DNA of 20,739 nt from Histomonas meleagridis (GCA_020186115.1 WSYJ01000050.1:1-20739), one strand, 5' to 3'; counted from the stretch's first letter, positions 1 to 9,655 are shown. The notes: generated by a model from the sequence alone, not told the origin. Program-made: numbers and translations.

Positions 1-1
1 G

Positions 2-79
2 GACAATTTGTGCTGGTTATACGAGGTTTTTGATAGGTTTATGACGAAAAGTGGCATAAAAGTGCTATCGTCCCTATGA
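2..79 (+). CDS. possible C-terminal tail of an unidentified gene
   Basis: A 25-codon frame is open from the window edge and stops at TGA 77-79. Its composition (Trp, Leu, Glu, Phe, Asp, Arg, Met) looks more protein-like than the flanking sequence and is less AT-biased than the viral genes. I do not recognise it. It may be the last residues of a host or transposon gene entering from the left, but such a short open frame can also occur by chance. Confidence 0.2.
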   Translation, partial: DNLCWLYEVFDRFMTKSGIKVLSSL

Positions 80-166
80 AAAAGTTTCGCGTTTTCTCAA
101 AATTGAATGCGCATTCAAATTTTCAGACGAATTGTATGGCTCACAAAAATCATTTTGATTTTTGTT

Positions 167-245
167 GCGAGCGGAGCGAGCACACTCGGGGGATTGGAGG
201 GGTCCGAAGGGCACCTCCGGAGGCCGAAGATTCCTCCAATCCCCC
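167..245. repeat. GC-rich island with 13-bp stem inverted repeat
   Basis: A GC-rich block stands out in AT-rich surroundings. It opens with a GAGCGGAGCGAGC-type repeat at about 169-181. Bases 188-200 (gggggattggagg) pair with 233-245 (cctccaatccccc), and the enclosed loop contains the perfect 10-bp palindrome cctccggagg at 214-223. No convincing coding potential was seen. It directly precedes a larger palindrome and may belong to the same dispersed repeat. Confidence 0.6.
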
Positions 246-259
246 CAGTGAAAACTTAA

Positions 260-336
260 GGTCGGGAATGATCACGAGGACCCTAGGGGCCCCGCCGGTA
301 GCGGGGCCCCTAGGGTCCTCGTGATCATTCCCGACC
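260..336. repeat. perfect 36-bp-arm GC-rich palindrome
   Basis: Arm 260-295 is the exact reverse complement of 301-336, with a 5-nt centre (cggta). The arms contain smaller palindromes (TGATCA, CCTAGG, GGGGCCCC). An uninterrupted 36-bp stem is far beyond chance. It could be a transposon end, a transcript-end hairpin or a recombination product; the sequence does not say which. Confidence 0.8.
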
Positions 337-769
337 GCATTATATACCTACCGAAAAAGTACATTTATTATGAAAATTATCATGCCGAAAGATCATCAAG
401 ACTCTAGAAACTCACCATTTTTTTTCCTTTATAAAATTTTATATATAAATCCACATATTCTATATTTTATTAATTTGAAATATTTAGAGATTTCTTCTGC
501 TGAATTTCGAGGAAAAGTAGTACTTTTGCACGACGGTTTAAAAACCGTAATTTATACTTCAAATATTTTACGGTTATAAACTTTTTGTATGGAAAATAAT
601 CGTTGGTAGAAGAAAACATGTTTTATATGCATATTCTAACGACTTTTTCTCAAAACTCAGCAGAAGAATCTAAATTAAACTTTGATATCATTTCAACCAA
701 ATCATCGTCATAATCATATTTGAAAATAAATAAGAAAAAAAGGGTCAATTTTTTTTTATATCTGATTTA
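337..769. other. gene-poor AT-rich spacer left of the viral-like region
   Basis: No convincing gene is present. Open frames here are short and low-complexity. The stretch holds the inverted-repeat element at 488-671 and a short palindrome, acggtttaaaaaccgt, at about 533-548. Similarity to the fibre gene of the right half of the window fades at about 770, so this spacer is either host DNA or another mobile element into which the truncated fibre gene abuts. Confidence 0.4.
488..671. repeat. small MITE-like element with imperfect ~31-bp inverted repeats
   Basis: Bases 488-518 (starting agatttcttctgctga) are an imperfect inverted repeat of 641-671 (ending cagcagaagaatct). They differ by a one-base indel and a few substitutions. 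The total length is about 184 bp and nothing inside looks coding. The size and terminal symmetry suggest a non-autonomous DNA element or solo hairpin. A target-site duplication was not evident. Confidence 0.4.
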
Positions 770-1771
770 AATATTGCGTTTTTCGTTAAAATTTAAATAT
801 GCATCGGTATATATTTCATATATATCTTTTTCTTCCTCAGTAGTTTTTAATAAATCTTTATGATAAGTAATTCATGTTAATTTATTATTTATATTTTCTA
901 AACTAGCACTTGTTAGATAATCAGTATGTATATGATTTATTAAAGAACACCTATCATCATGGTTATGATCGTTTAAAAAAATATTATCAATTAATATGTT
1001 ATTAATAGAATTACAATTTATATTACCAGCATTGCTAAAACTAATTGTTTTACCTCCTTTTGCTTGAATACTGATAGTATCAGTTAAAGCTCTCATTCTC
1101 CAATTATTATCTTTATTATAATCATATATATAATGAAAATCAATATATTCTCCTACTTCCATAACACCATCTGTTTTAATAGTAGCTATACATAGGATAT
1201 TTATTGCTGTATTAGATCCTCCACCAGAACTATTAGAAATATAATATCCATTTATTTTTATAGCAGTCAAGTTATCATTAACAGTTAAATCGTTATCGAT
1301 AATATTATGAGTATGATTTATTAAAAAATATCATTCATCATGATTATGATTCTTTAATTCAAAATCTTCTGTAGAATAATTATTGATAGCATTAACTAAC
1401 AAATCATTTATACTAACGTTATTATTTTCTTCATTGATTTTAATGAATTCTTCATATATAGTTAATATATTATTAATATTACTAAACATTTGATTTAGAT
1501 AAGCATTATTCATTATATTAGATCCTGTAATAATATCACTTACTAAAATATCGTTTATTAAAATAAGACCTTTGATACTGAAATCTAGAAAATTAATTAT
1601 TAAATGATTTCTTACGTAAATACATATGAATGATTTATCTACACTATTAATCGTTAATGAACATATTCCATTAGAAAGAGTATCGGAAGTCTTACTATGA
1701 TTATAATATACTACACTATTTTTATTCATTAAAGATTTAAGTATAGTTTCAATTCTATCAGATTCAATCAT
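770..1771 (-). pseudogene. phage-tail-fibre-like protein, copy A (N-terminal part, truncated)
   Basis: Read from ATG 1769-1771 leftwards. The N-terminal domain of about 145 residues aligns clearly with the N-terminus of the larger fibre gene that starts at 19906. It is followed by HxH repeats (motifs such as NHTH, NHNHD, HDDRCSLINHIH) and a segment containing GVMEVGEYIDFH. These are features of trimeric phage tail fibres; in T4 gp37, HxH motifs bind metal along the fibre axis. The frame is continuous but carries TGA at 1331-1333, where the repeat pattern expects Arg, and TGA at 872-874, where copy B has Gly. Similarity to copy B ends at about 770, so most of the C-terminal shaft is missing. 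The start is divergent from, and 17 bp away from, the structural gene at 1789. A role as a virion attachment fibre is inferred. Confidence 0.72.
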
Positions 1772-1788
1772 ATTTTATACTAATTAAA
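1772..1788. promoter_or_regulatory. 17-bp divergent intergenic region with TATA-like box
   Basis: Only 17 bases separate the two start codons. On the minus strand TATAAA lies a few bases before the fibre ATG, and the plus strand also reads tatac/taattaaa before the structural ATG. Divergent start signals must be packed into this gap or overlap the coding regions. The same head-to-head arrangement recurs at 19907-19945. A promoter role is inferred from position only. Confidence 0.35.
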
Positions 1789-2404
1789 ATGAGAACTGAA
1801 AAGCAACTTACTACTAATGCATCAGAATTACCTATAGAAGAAAATCATACTAATTTAGATATTGAATAATATGAAAGAGATTTAACTAATGTAAATAAAA
1901 ATAATGGTTATACATTTCGTCATCCACAACGTTGGTTAGAATCCCCTAGTCAAAATAAAGTAGTTGTAATAAGACGTTTAGAAATCATATCTACATCAAT
2001 GTATTGTAAAAAATGGAGATAAAGAACAAAAAGAAACTATAGTTAGTATTCAAATAATGAATCATAATAATTTATTCGAAGTAATTACTTATTTAATCGA
2101 TTCTCTTAATGCTGCGTTTAATGATAATGATTATAAACTGGTGAAAATTATTCGGCATTACTGTTATTTACGGAAAACATTCAAAATTATTCAATTTCCG
2201 TGTAAAATATTAAAAAAGTCTAATTGAATACGTAAATGGTACCTCGTATTTGAATTGACAAGGCTTTGTTTGGCTGTATATGCATACAATTTGAATTTTG
2301 TTTCTTTGCTGTTTATCAGATGGACAGAAAACATTCGAAATTATTCAATTCTGGTATATAGTATTGAATATCTTTTATAAAAAAACTCATAATAAAACAA
2401 TGAA

Positions 2405-2464
2405 AGGTTTTGATCGTCATACATTGAAAAAGCTCTGCTTTTTCAATGTATGACGATCAAAACC
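2405..2464. repeat. perfect 28-bp hairpin at the 3' side of transposase copy 1
   Basis: Bases 2406-2433 pair exactly with 2437-2464 around a 3-nt loop (tct). The hairpin lies downstream of the minus-strand transposase gene, between its stop and the element end. A near-identical hairpin is found at the equivalent place in the second element (9861-9919). It could form the end of the transposase transcript or block read-through from outside; both are inferences. Confidence 0.75.
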
Positions 2465-2579
2465 GCATTCGCAAAAATATTTTATTAAAAACAATGAAAC
2501 AATTATATTTTTTTTAACAATTTGTAAAAAAAATTTATTAACAGTCAACATAAACAAAAAATTAAACCTTCCGGTGAAT

Positions 2580-3437
2580 TCAATTTGGTGGGTTGAATAA
2601 TTTTGTTTGACCATCAACAGTCCACATTGCGGGAATTGTTGAGTTGTAGTAATTTCCTTGATAGTATCGCTGAACAGGAGTCATGTGGGTTTTTCTTCCT
2701 TCGACGGTTATTTAAGGGAGACCCATATGCGGCATATCGTTGTAGACCGTTACCCAATTTCTTAATTCTTCAGGTGTAGTACAGTTATCCGCTGTACTCC
2801 AAAACCGTTCGCACTTGCCGTTTTGCTGGGGGTTCTTCACTTGTGTTAGAACAATTTTTATCCCATTGGTATCACAAAATTATTTAAAATGACTTTTAAA
2901 TTCAGTACCATTATCGGTCCATATACAATATGGACGGTTATGATATTGAATTGCGATTTCAAGAACGGTTTTAAGAACGTCGGAATCTTTTGTTGGAATC
3001 AATTCATGATGAAAAATATACCTTGAATAGTCATCAATAAATGCTATTAGATATTGACCACCAGAGTGGTGAAGGTCCGTGTGCCATATTAAATCGGGGT
3101 TATCGGTATCGTATCGGCATTGTTGCTTTTGAGGAACTTGACTCGGTTTTGTATATTTCAAAAGAGAATTACTCTTTAAGGTCTTATATACCATATTATG
3201 AGTAATCTTTTTGAATAATTGGTTATTTAGAGCTTTTGCAACGAGTTGTCCATAAATTTTGGTTGCTCCCATTCCCGATTCTTTTTGCACCGATAGTATC
3301 GTTCCCTCAATAGGGTATTCACAAAAATTGATTGATTTCGTTTCTTTTTCGTGTATCTGGTTGACAGCGATAATCCATATTATTTTGCCACTTTTCTTTA
3401 TCGGTGACCCCCGACCATTTGATTGCTTAATTTCCAC
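2580..3437 (-). pseudogene. IS481-like rve integrase/transposase, copy 1
   Basis: This is a DDE integrase-fold transposase of the IS481/IS3-like class. Visible motifs are an HTH-like segment (KESGMGATKIYGQLVAKAL), first Asp in IWHTDLHHSGG, second Asp in CIWTDNGTEF, and the third catalytic Glu in QQNGKCERFW after a stop. Two in-frame TAA codons interrupt it: one at 2880-2882, between the second Asp and the Glu, and one near 2714, before ITVEGR. Both stops are also present in copy 2. The N-terminal ~40 residues are unlike copy 2 and seem to be translated element-end sequence following an internal deletion. Termination is at 2580-2582. No functional product is expected from this copy. Confidence 0.8.
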
Positions 3438-3574
3438 TTTTTGAATACTTTACACGTAAATTGAATAATTTCGAATCTTCTACGTCTACAACAATGTTTC
3501 GGCATTACGATATATTGAAAAATGATAAGAGGGTATGTAAACTTCTCAAAATTGACAACTGGATTATTGTCGAT

Positions 3575-4384
3575 CTAATTTCTGGAATCAGTATTTAATT
3601 CGATTTTTATCAAAAAATTATTTAATTTATTTGTTAATATTTCTGTCTGCTTTTTTTTTACACATTTGTACCACCTATTTTTGCATGGAATTGGATCTCT
3701 TCTTTTGTTAATATGTTGGGAAATTAATTTACATTGATGTCCAATTTTTGTCACCAAATCATGAAATAACATGTCGGGGGAATTGGGTGGCCAATCAGTA
3801 ATCACATCGAGTCGCTCCTCCAGCCAATCAATAGAATCAACAGATATGTGGCACCTAGCTCCGTCCTGCATGCACACCCATCGATTGTCTTTACCTAATA
3901 CGAATCTACATTCGTCTGAAAAGGCAATTTTATCCAAAAATTGTGTTTGTGTCAGCATTTTTGAGCAAAAATTTTTTTTTGCATTAATCTGTTTTTCGTT
4001 TAAAAGCTGTTCTGTTTTAGGAGGTCGATACTGAAATCTCATTTCGTTTCTAATTTTTGAAACATATTGTGGTGAAATCGATTGATGAAAAATTTCTTTC
4101 ATTTGTTGTGATAATTCAACTGATGTTGATGATGCGTCTTGAAGTGTTTTAATTTCTATATATTCTTTTATTTGATTATTAATTACTTGATACCTTCCAC
4201 GTTTTGATTCTTTTTAAATTTCATTTATTGAGGTAAACTGTCGAATTGTATTACCAACTCGATGAGTTATAACATGAAGTATGCCTGCTATTCGTTTTTG
4301 GCTGAATCCTTGTTTGTAAATATTGATTATGTTCTCGGCCTTGTTCATCCCTAATAATAAACGCTCTGTATTCAAAAAATTCAT
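3575..4384 (-). pseudogene. Tc1/mariner transposase, internally deleted
   Basis: From ATG 4382-4384 the frame shows an N-terminal helix-turn-helix (KQGFSQKRIAGIL), a TAA at 4214-4216, then a second DNA-binding half. The catalytic region follows: first Asp in IAFSDECRF, second in QDGARCH, third in WPPNSPD. Normally several tens of residues separate the first two motifs; here they are about 12 apart, so that block is deleted. After WPPNSPD the usual LNPIE-like continuation is also missing. Cut-and-paste activity must be lost. The frame ends at 3575. The family assignment is strong because all three signature blocks are recognisable. Confidence 0.85.
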
Positions 4385-5634
4385 AGAGTTTCCTCAATGC
4401 CGATTCATTTTCACGAGTTTACATTTGATTACTATTATAATGCAACAGGAGAACTTACAATCAATTGTGATTTAGAATACAGATTTATTAATCTCACTGA
4501 TAACTTATTTGATTCCAACATAAATAATTTCTCAATATTCTTAAATCAAGATCCTAACAATGCAGATATACTTAATAACTTCTCTTCTAGTAAAACTTTT
4601 ACTAATGTTTGTAATAGAAAATATTTAGAATTCCATGCATCATTTGATGATAGTAATTAAAAATTCATTGGTATTAAATATGATTTTAATGAAAAACCTA
4701 CTGTTATTTATAACGCTCCTTCTGACGGATCGACTTCTAATATTGAGTTTACTTTCGATGGAAAGAATCCTATTTATCCTATTCATTATTCAATTGATAT
4801 TCATGTTTAATTATAGAAAGACAGTTGTATTGTGATAAGTTGTGTTTCGCTAAATAGAATTCCTGAGATATTTTTATATTAAATAAATGTTTAATGAAAT
4901 CATTGATTACACAATAAATTCATATGACTGTTTCCACTACAATAGAATTGATATTAACTTACCTTCACCTTGCACACGACAAGCTAAAATGATAATTACT
5001 TACAACGAAATGTAGTATAGTAGTTATTGAAAATGATGATTTTATACAAATTTATAAAATGAAATATGTTTTTTAATGAGCAATATACTGATATTAATTT
5101 TTAATTATTTGTTATACTTTCGAACGAATTAATTTTTGAAAGTGGTGTTAGTTCTGAAGTAGACGAAGCATGTAAAATAGTATTTATCAGCAATAATTTT
5201 TTTACTATTTATAATGCTTCTAATAACATAATTCAATTATGAGATCTATATGATCAGACTTCACCTATAATAAGTAGTTATAATGAATTAATTGAAAATT
5301 ATGAATTATTATGTTAATCTGTCGGAAATACTATTTCGACTCCAGTTATTTATTTGATATCAAACGTTGGGATAAGTTCTTATAAAAATTTAAATGAAAT
5401 TATCGATATATCAAAAATAGCATTTCGAATAAATAATAGTTTTAGTGCAAATTATCCGATAATTGTTTCTAACGCAGATTTTGAAGTAATATTAGATTCC
5501 AATGATTTATCCCATTTAAAATTAACGTTAGTAGACGCTAATATTAGATAAGTTCATTAATTAAATATTATTTATATTACTGTTGCTGTTCAAGGAATTG
5601 TTGAAGAAGAATTTACGTTAAATAAAAATAATTA

Positions 5635-5928
5635 ATGGAAGATTTTTTTTGTTGTTAAATAATTGATTTAATGAAGAAATTTTTAATGAAATTAATTGAT
5701 TATTTTGTTATGCTATAACAATTAGTGCTTGTAATGTCGCTTCAGCTATATCATCTCATTTATTAAATGAATTAAAATAGTTCAAATTATTATTTTTTAA
5801 AACAGGAGTTATTAGATTGATTTAGTATACTAAATTTCTTATGTGATTTATTGACAGTATAATATGGAATATATATTTTTGTTAACTTATTTTTTGAAAA
5901 TAATATTATTATTGATTGTGCATTATTA
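5635..5928 (+). pseudogene. remnant of a small hydrophobic protein gene
   Basis: Immediately after, and overlapping, the stop of structural copy A, an ATG at 5635 leads into an 8-T run. One frame beyond it is protein-like (AITISACNVASAISSHLL) with hydrophobic and small residues, but stops recur every 10-30 codons. I read this as a decayed small gene, possibly a membrane or minor virion protein, placed between the structural gene and the convergent gene at 5930. Evidence is compositional only and a chance frame is possible. Confidence 0.25.
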
Positions 5929-5929
5929 G

Positions 5930-6616
5930 CTATTTAAAGTATTTCATCAACTGAGCAAGTATTTCATCAGCTGATGTAATGATTGAATGAAGTAATTTAT
6001 TAGCAATTCTGTTTTGTAATATATGTTTTTCGACAATTGATCTATCTACATCATAATTATCAACGATTTGTTTCGATAGAGTATTAATTATATAACATCT
6101 ATTTACAATATCACTATTATATGTTTTATTATTATTAACCTCTTTAACCATATCAAAGGTTTTCTTCTTCTAATCATGATTTGGCGCAGCGGAGCAGCTT
6201 GTCTGACTCTTATTATTCGACTCAACTTTATGATCATTTTCATTCATATAATCTTTCAATAAGTTTACTTTATTACTAAGTTCATCTATCTTTTCTTGGA
6301 TTCCTAAACAAATATATCGAATAATTCATCCTTTAGCAAGTATAAACTTATTATTTAATTCATCTGCAGTAATTATCTTTAATTTTTTTTCAGAAGCTAT
6401 TGCTAACATATCATTACAAAACTTTAAATTAGTATAATGTAATGAATGAGACTTTGAATCATATAACTTGATACCAACTAATATATTATTTCTTTACATA
6501 AGAGTATTTGTAACCTTATCGATACTTCCTTTAACAATATGATTAAATTTATATTCGATAGCATTATAATTAAGATCTTTGAATTCTGAACAAATTAGTT
6601 CCTTAAAGTCTTCCAT
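5930..6616 (-). pseudogene. unknown 228-codon protein, three premature stops
   Basis: A single frame from ATG 6614-6616 to TAG 5930-5932 is interrupted by one TAA, one TGA and one TAG but has no frameshift. The sequence is rich in Lys, Asn, Ile and Asp. A probable coiled-coil stretch (IQEKIDELSNKVNLLKDYM) lies near the middle and is followed by a short GC-rich segment encoding SCSAAP at about 6182-6200. I do not recognise a family. It lies 22 bp downstream of the capsid-like gene in the same direction, so it may be co-expressed with it and have a virion-related role; this is inference. Confidence 0.5.
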
Positions 6617-6638
6617 TTTATTAAAAGTAGAAATAGAT

Positions 6639-7917
6639 TTATTTTTCGGCAAATGGTAATCCTATAAAAAAATTACTATTATCGATACCATGCCAAATTC
6701 TTAATGGTATACTATCTCCTCCAGACGTACTGTAAGTATTTAAATAATAATATGGTTGTACTGATGTTTTTATATCTTCATTAATAGAGCTTAATAAACT
6801 ACCATTTAAATTTAATGAGTCTAACATCATATTAATATTCCTAGAATCATTGACAGTTTCATATGCTATTCTAGGATATATCTTATTATTAATATTAAAA
6901 CTATAACTAACTTGTGGGTTAATAAAACACGTCCTAGAATATTGTGAAGTTCTAAATACTGTAAATAATGTATCACAATGTCTTAATTCTATAGTAGCTG
7001 CTGTATTATATGATGTCGGACCGTCAGTATTATTAGCACCTAATAATTGTGTAAAATCTCCAACTGAACATACATATATAGGGAATAACATCGGAACTTG
7101 TATATATTTAGCAGCTAATGCATTAAATACCTCCATTTTTAACAAATATTCTGCTAATTTAATTTTAACTTTATCTGTTACTTGAGTATTACATTTGAAT
7201 GTTTGTGATGTAGCAGCATATGTATTAGGAGTACCAGTGGTTTCTTTAACATTATTTTTAACGGATTCATTTATATTCCTAAATTCTAAATTTATTAAAT
7301 AATCATCTGTATATATAGTTTTAGTAGTTATTTAGGATAGATCAGCTATAGGTGCTATAACTGAATTTTCATATGAAGGCATCAATTCTATTGATAGTTT
7401 ACCTGCGCAATTAGGATAATATCTCATATTAAATAATAATAAGAAATAAGATAAAGGTATACGTAAAGGAATTACTACTCTAATAGGTGTATCAGCTGTT
7501 ATTTTTGAAAGATCACAATATACACCTGGAATTATTAAATCATGCTTGTTTATTTTATTTTTACATAATGAAGTATACTTTATTATTTGGTTTGTTTATA
7601 CCCTTTGATTTATTATTTTCATTAACAACATTATATGTCATACCACCTGTGTTCTTTTTAATTATTCTAGCATTACCGTTCTTAAAAAGCATAACATCAT
7701 AATATTAATTATAAATACCATTTTCTGCATTATTAATAATAATATCCTTTTCTTCTTTAGTTAATTTTTTTATAGGTTTCTTCTCAATGATTATGTGTTG
7801 GTCGTTATTTTTAAGGTCATTATTTTTATAGTCGTTATTTTCATTAACAACGTTATTAATCTCAAGTTCTGTCTCTGTCTTTGGTGTCAACTCAACCTCT
7901 GTGTCTTGTGCACTCAT
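6639..7917 (-). pseudogene. candidate major capsid protein (Maverick/PLV-type)
   Basis: Starts at ATG 7915-7917 with an acidic, Asn-rich leader. TAA at 7705-7707 is followed by continuing coding-like sequence (YYDVMLFKNGNA), then by stops and a frameshift near 7570, a long block in another frame (IIPGVYCDLSKI, RVVIPLRIPLSYF), a TAA near 7334, and finally the C-terminal 168 residues ending at 6639. The expected full length is about 425 residues. The beta-strand-like, hydrophobic/aromatic alternation, the length and the position next to a small basic gene and the integrase suit a double-jelly-roll capsid protein of Polinton-like viruses. I recognise no diagnostic motif, so the assignment rests on context and composition. 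Confidence 0.4.
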
Positions 7918-7951
7918 TTATATAATAATAAAAATTATATATTATATATTT

Positions 7952-8390
7952 TCACATCACTGCAAGTTTTGGTGATGAAATTGATTGTTGAATTAATTTT
8001 TTATTAGATAATTTATTTGCGATATTTTTACCAGCAGTTATGATGTAAGGTTGTGTTTTATCACTAATTACTTGAGCTAATTCTCTATATCTCTATAACT
8101 CTATCCGTTATCTGCTTACCTCTGTCAACAGCTCCTTTTATTTTTTTTTTTTTAGTTTACCATCAGGAACCATATCTACTATTTGATCAATTTTATATGT
8201 TATTTGCTGTTTTTTACCTTTAATAGTCTGTATTGTTTGAGGCATTTTACTAATCATTTCAATACCTTTTTTTAACATATGGTGATACTTTTCCAATTAT
8301 TCTCTTTACTGGTTGTGTTATCTTTATAACTAATCTTCCTGCACCTTGGATAAATTTCCTAATTCCTCCAAATATATTGCCTAGTCCCAT
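7952..8390 (-). pseudogene. small basic candidate minor capsid protein
   Basis: Starts at ATG 8388-8390 with a Gly-rich, hydrophobic N-terminus (MGLGNIFGGIRKFIQ) followed by Lys-rich sequence (KITQPVKRIIGKV). The frame is lost near 8259 and again around 8150 and 8090, where long A/T runs occur. Coding-like sequence continues to TGA 7952-7954 (ending SSPKLAVM). The original length was about 145 residues. An amphipathic N-terminus on a small basic protein just upstream of the capsid gene resembles the plan of adenovirus pVI-like membrane-lytic minor capsid proteins; that comparison is inferred from layout, not from homology. It overlaps nothing and is divergent from the integrase. Confidence 0.4.
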
Positions 8391-8430
8391 TTCAATTATA
8401 GAAAAATAACTATTATATGTAATAAAAAAT
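8391..8430. promoter_or_regulatory. 40-bp divergent intergenic region, integrase / minor capsid
   Basis: This gap separates the starts of the minus-strand minor-capsid-like gene and the plus-strand integrase. It is nearly pure A/T and includes tataga, actattatatg and aataaaaaat. Signals for both genes must sit here. No Trichomonas-type initiator could be picked out with confidence, and the region has no other recognisable element. Confidence 0.3.
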
Positions 8431-9585
8431 ATGCAAACATCTATAAATGATACTATTGATAAGACGCATTTTAAAACATATAAGCATGTGAAAAAACATG
8501 TTAAAAACAAACATTTAAATGTTATGAGCAAACAAATTAAAGGTGTTATAAAGAAACGTTTAAAAGATAAATTTATAAAAAGAAAGGATATTAAACCATA
8601 TATGATAAAAATATTTAGTAACAGACCTAATACTTGGTTTCATGATCTGTATGATAACACTACTGGTAGAAATCCACGTTATTGGCATATATTTATTGGA
8701 ACTGATAATAGATATGCCGTAGTATATCCTTTAAATAGTAAATCTGCTAAAGATATTAATCATACACTAAAATAATTTATCAATGAATATCATCCTGTAA
8801 AATCAACATCTGATGAAGAACCTGGTTTTTTAGATAAAAACAATGTAAAATTATTAACAGATAATGATGTTGATATGTAATAATATGCATATTATTACAG
8901 ATAAAAACCATAGTAGTTTAGGTATTATTGATAGATTTATGAGAACATTACGTGATATGAATACTCCAAACGAAAAATCTACACATCAATCTCATGATGA
9001 AAAATACACTTATATATAACACCGAAACGAATGAATAAATTTATAAATATTTATAATAATAGTTATCATTCTGCAATAAAATGTTCTCCTAATGAAATGT
9101 TTAACAATAAAGACTTAGAAAAAGAGTATATATTTAAGTGTTTAAAATTAGCAGAAAAACAACAAAGAATAAAAGATTTAATTATACCAGTAGGTTCTTA
9201 TGTAAGATATATATTACCTCGTCATGACGGTATACATAAAAAACGTTATCAGATTAGTAGAGAGATGTATAAAATAGATGATCGTAAAGGTAATATGTAC
9301 ACATTAATTGCTAAAGATGGAATGGTTATAAATAAGTTTAGATATCAATTAATTATTGTAGACAGTAAAGCTAAAAATAAACCTAAGTTTGCGAATACTA
9401 TTCCTGGTAAATGGAATGGCGAAATAATTAAGATACTTAATTATGATAAAGCTAAAAATTAATATGCTGTATTATTAAAAGTACCAGGAGATAGACGTTA
9501 TAAAGACACTATACCAGTTTGTTATTTACGTGGTAATACTCCACAAATGATGAGTGATATTGATAAAGAATACTTTAAAAATTAG
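8431..9585 (+). pseudogene. Maverick/Polinton-type rve integrase
   Basis: This is a retroviral-type DDE integrase, the enzyme that inserts Maverick/Polinton DNA. The basic N-terminal region (about 70 residues) leads to the first catalytic Asp in WFHDLYDN and strand IFIGTDNRYAVVYPL. After TAA 8773-8775 the frame continues to the second Asp in LLTDNDV. Stops at 8878-8883 and a one-base shift precede the third motif, LGIIDRFMRTL, which has Asp where retroviral enzymes have Glu. Another shift leads to the block from 9031 with NNSYHSAIKCSPNEMF and the SH3-like C-terminal domain (VGSYVRYILPRHDG), then TAA 9460-9462 and further coding-like sequence to TAG 9583-9585. The order of motifs and the C-terminal domain are characteristic. 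The gene is inactive as it stands. Confidence 0.85.
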
Positions 9586-9649
9586 TCAGTCAGTGATGAG
9601 TGAGTTGTTAGCAGCGAGTCAATTGAGTGATGAGTATATATTAGAATTT
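9586..9649. other. short repeat-rich spacer ending in IS target duplication
   Basis: The 64 bp after the integrase stop contain simple internal repeats (agtcagtcagtg and two copies of agtgatgagt, at about 9591 and 9626). The last 16 bases, gtatatattagaattt (9634-9649), recur at 11428-11443 on the other side of the IS481-like element. Confidence 0.5.
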
Positions 9650-9655
9650 TGTTAT

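Larger units (their letters stand above)
2162..3493. mobile_element. IS481-like (IS481EU-type) transposon, copy 1, nested in the mariner element
   Basis: The termini are TGTT at 2162 and AACA ending at 3493. Both ends share the subterminal motif attcraaattattcaattt. The mariner sequence TTCGGCATTAC is repeated on both sides (2151-2161 and 3498-3508), within a 15-bp direct repeat (2147-2161 and 3494-3508) that has two mismatches; this is the target-site duplication. The encoded integrase-like transposase on the minus strand is defective. Compared with copy 2 at 9650-11427, copy 1 lacks several hundred bp covering the transposase N-terminus. Confidence 0.78.
2134..4421. mobile_element. Tc1/mariner-type transposon, itself carrying an IS481-like insertion
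   Basis: The left end at 2134 (taaactggtgaaaattattc) is the inverted complement of the right end at about 4395-4421 (caatgccgattcattttcac), with a few mismatches. The element is flanked by TA at 2134-2135 and 4420-4421, the target-site duplication typical of Tc1/mariner. Counting one TA only, the structural gene reads through in frame exactly as in copy B, which fixes the boundaries. Minus the nested element, about 940 bp remain, short for an autonomous Tc1/mariner and consistent with the deletions in its transposase gene. Confidence 0.82.
1789..5635 (+). pseudogene. putative virion structural protein, copy A (transposon-split)
   Basis: The start at 1789 is supported by alignment with the intact-looking homologue at 19946 (shared pattern of Glu-rich N-terminus, then FRxPQRWLESPSQN). 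The gene runs to about 2133, is interrupted by mobile DNA 2134-4421, resumes at 4422 in the same frame once one TA is counted, and ends near TAA 5633-5635. Stops include TAA 1867-1869 (GAA in copy B) and TAA 4658-4660. A short deletion near 2010 shifts the frame, and several further stops and shifts lie in 4800-5560. Without the inserts it would be roughly 520 codons. I do not recognise a family by motif. Its position beside a fibre gene makes a capsid/penton-like or fibre-base protein plausible, which is inference only. Confidence 0.6.

Noticed and set aside
76-324. 82-codon open frame across the GC-rich block
   Set aside because: It runs through the 36-bp palindrome and other inverted repeats, with no domain-like composition; the open frame is a by-product of GC content.
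370-579. 69-codon open frame in the left spacer
   Set aside because: Low-complexity AT-rich translation overlapping the left arm of the 488-671 inverted-repeat element; no counterpart elsewhere.
2417-2617. 66-codon minus-strand frame in IS481-like copy 1
   Set aside because: It translates the hairpin and non-coding 3' part of the element; the transposase C-terminus here lies in another frame.
3259-3444. Plus-strand open frame opposite transposase copy 1 (and 10722-10943 opposite copy 2)
   Set aside because: Antisense shadow of a recognisable integrase-fold transposase.
3771-4034. Plus-strand open frame opposite the Tc1/mariner transposase
   Set aside because: Antisense shadow; the minus strand carries the catalytic motifs.
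7487-8007. Two hydrophobic plus-strand frames at 7487-7702 and 7795-8007
   Set aside because: Antisense shadows of the capsid-like gene; hydrophobicity arises from complementing Lys/Asn-rich codons.
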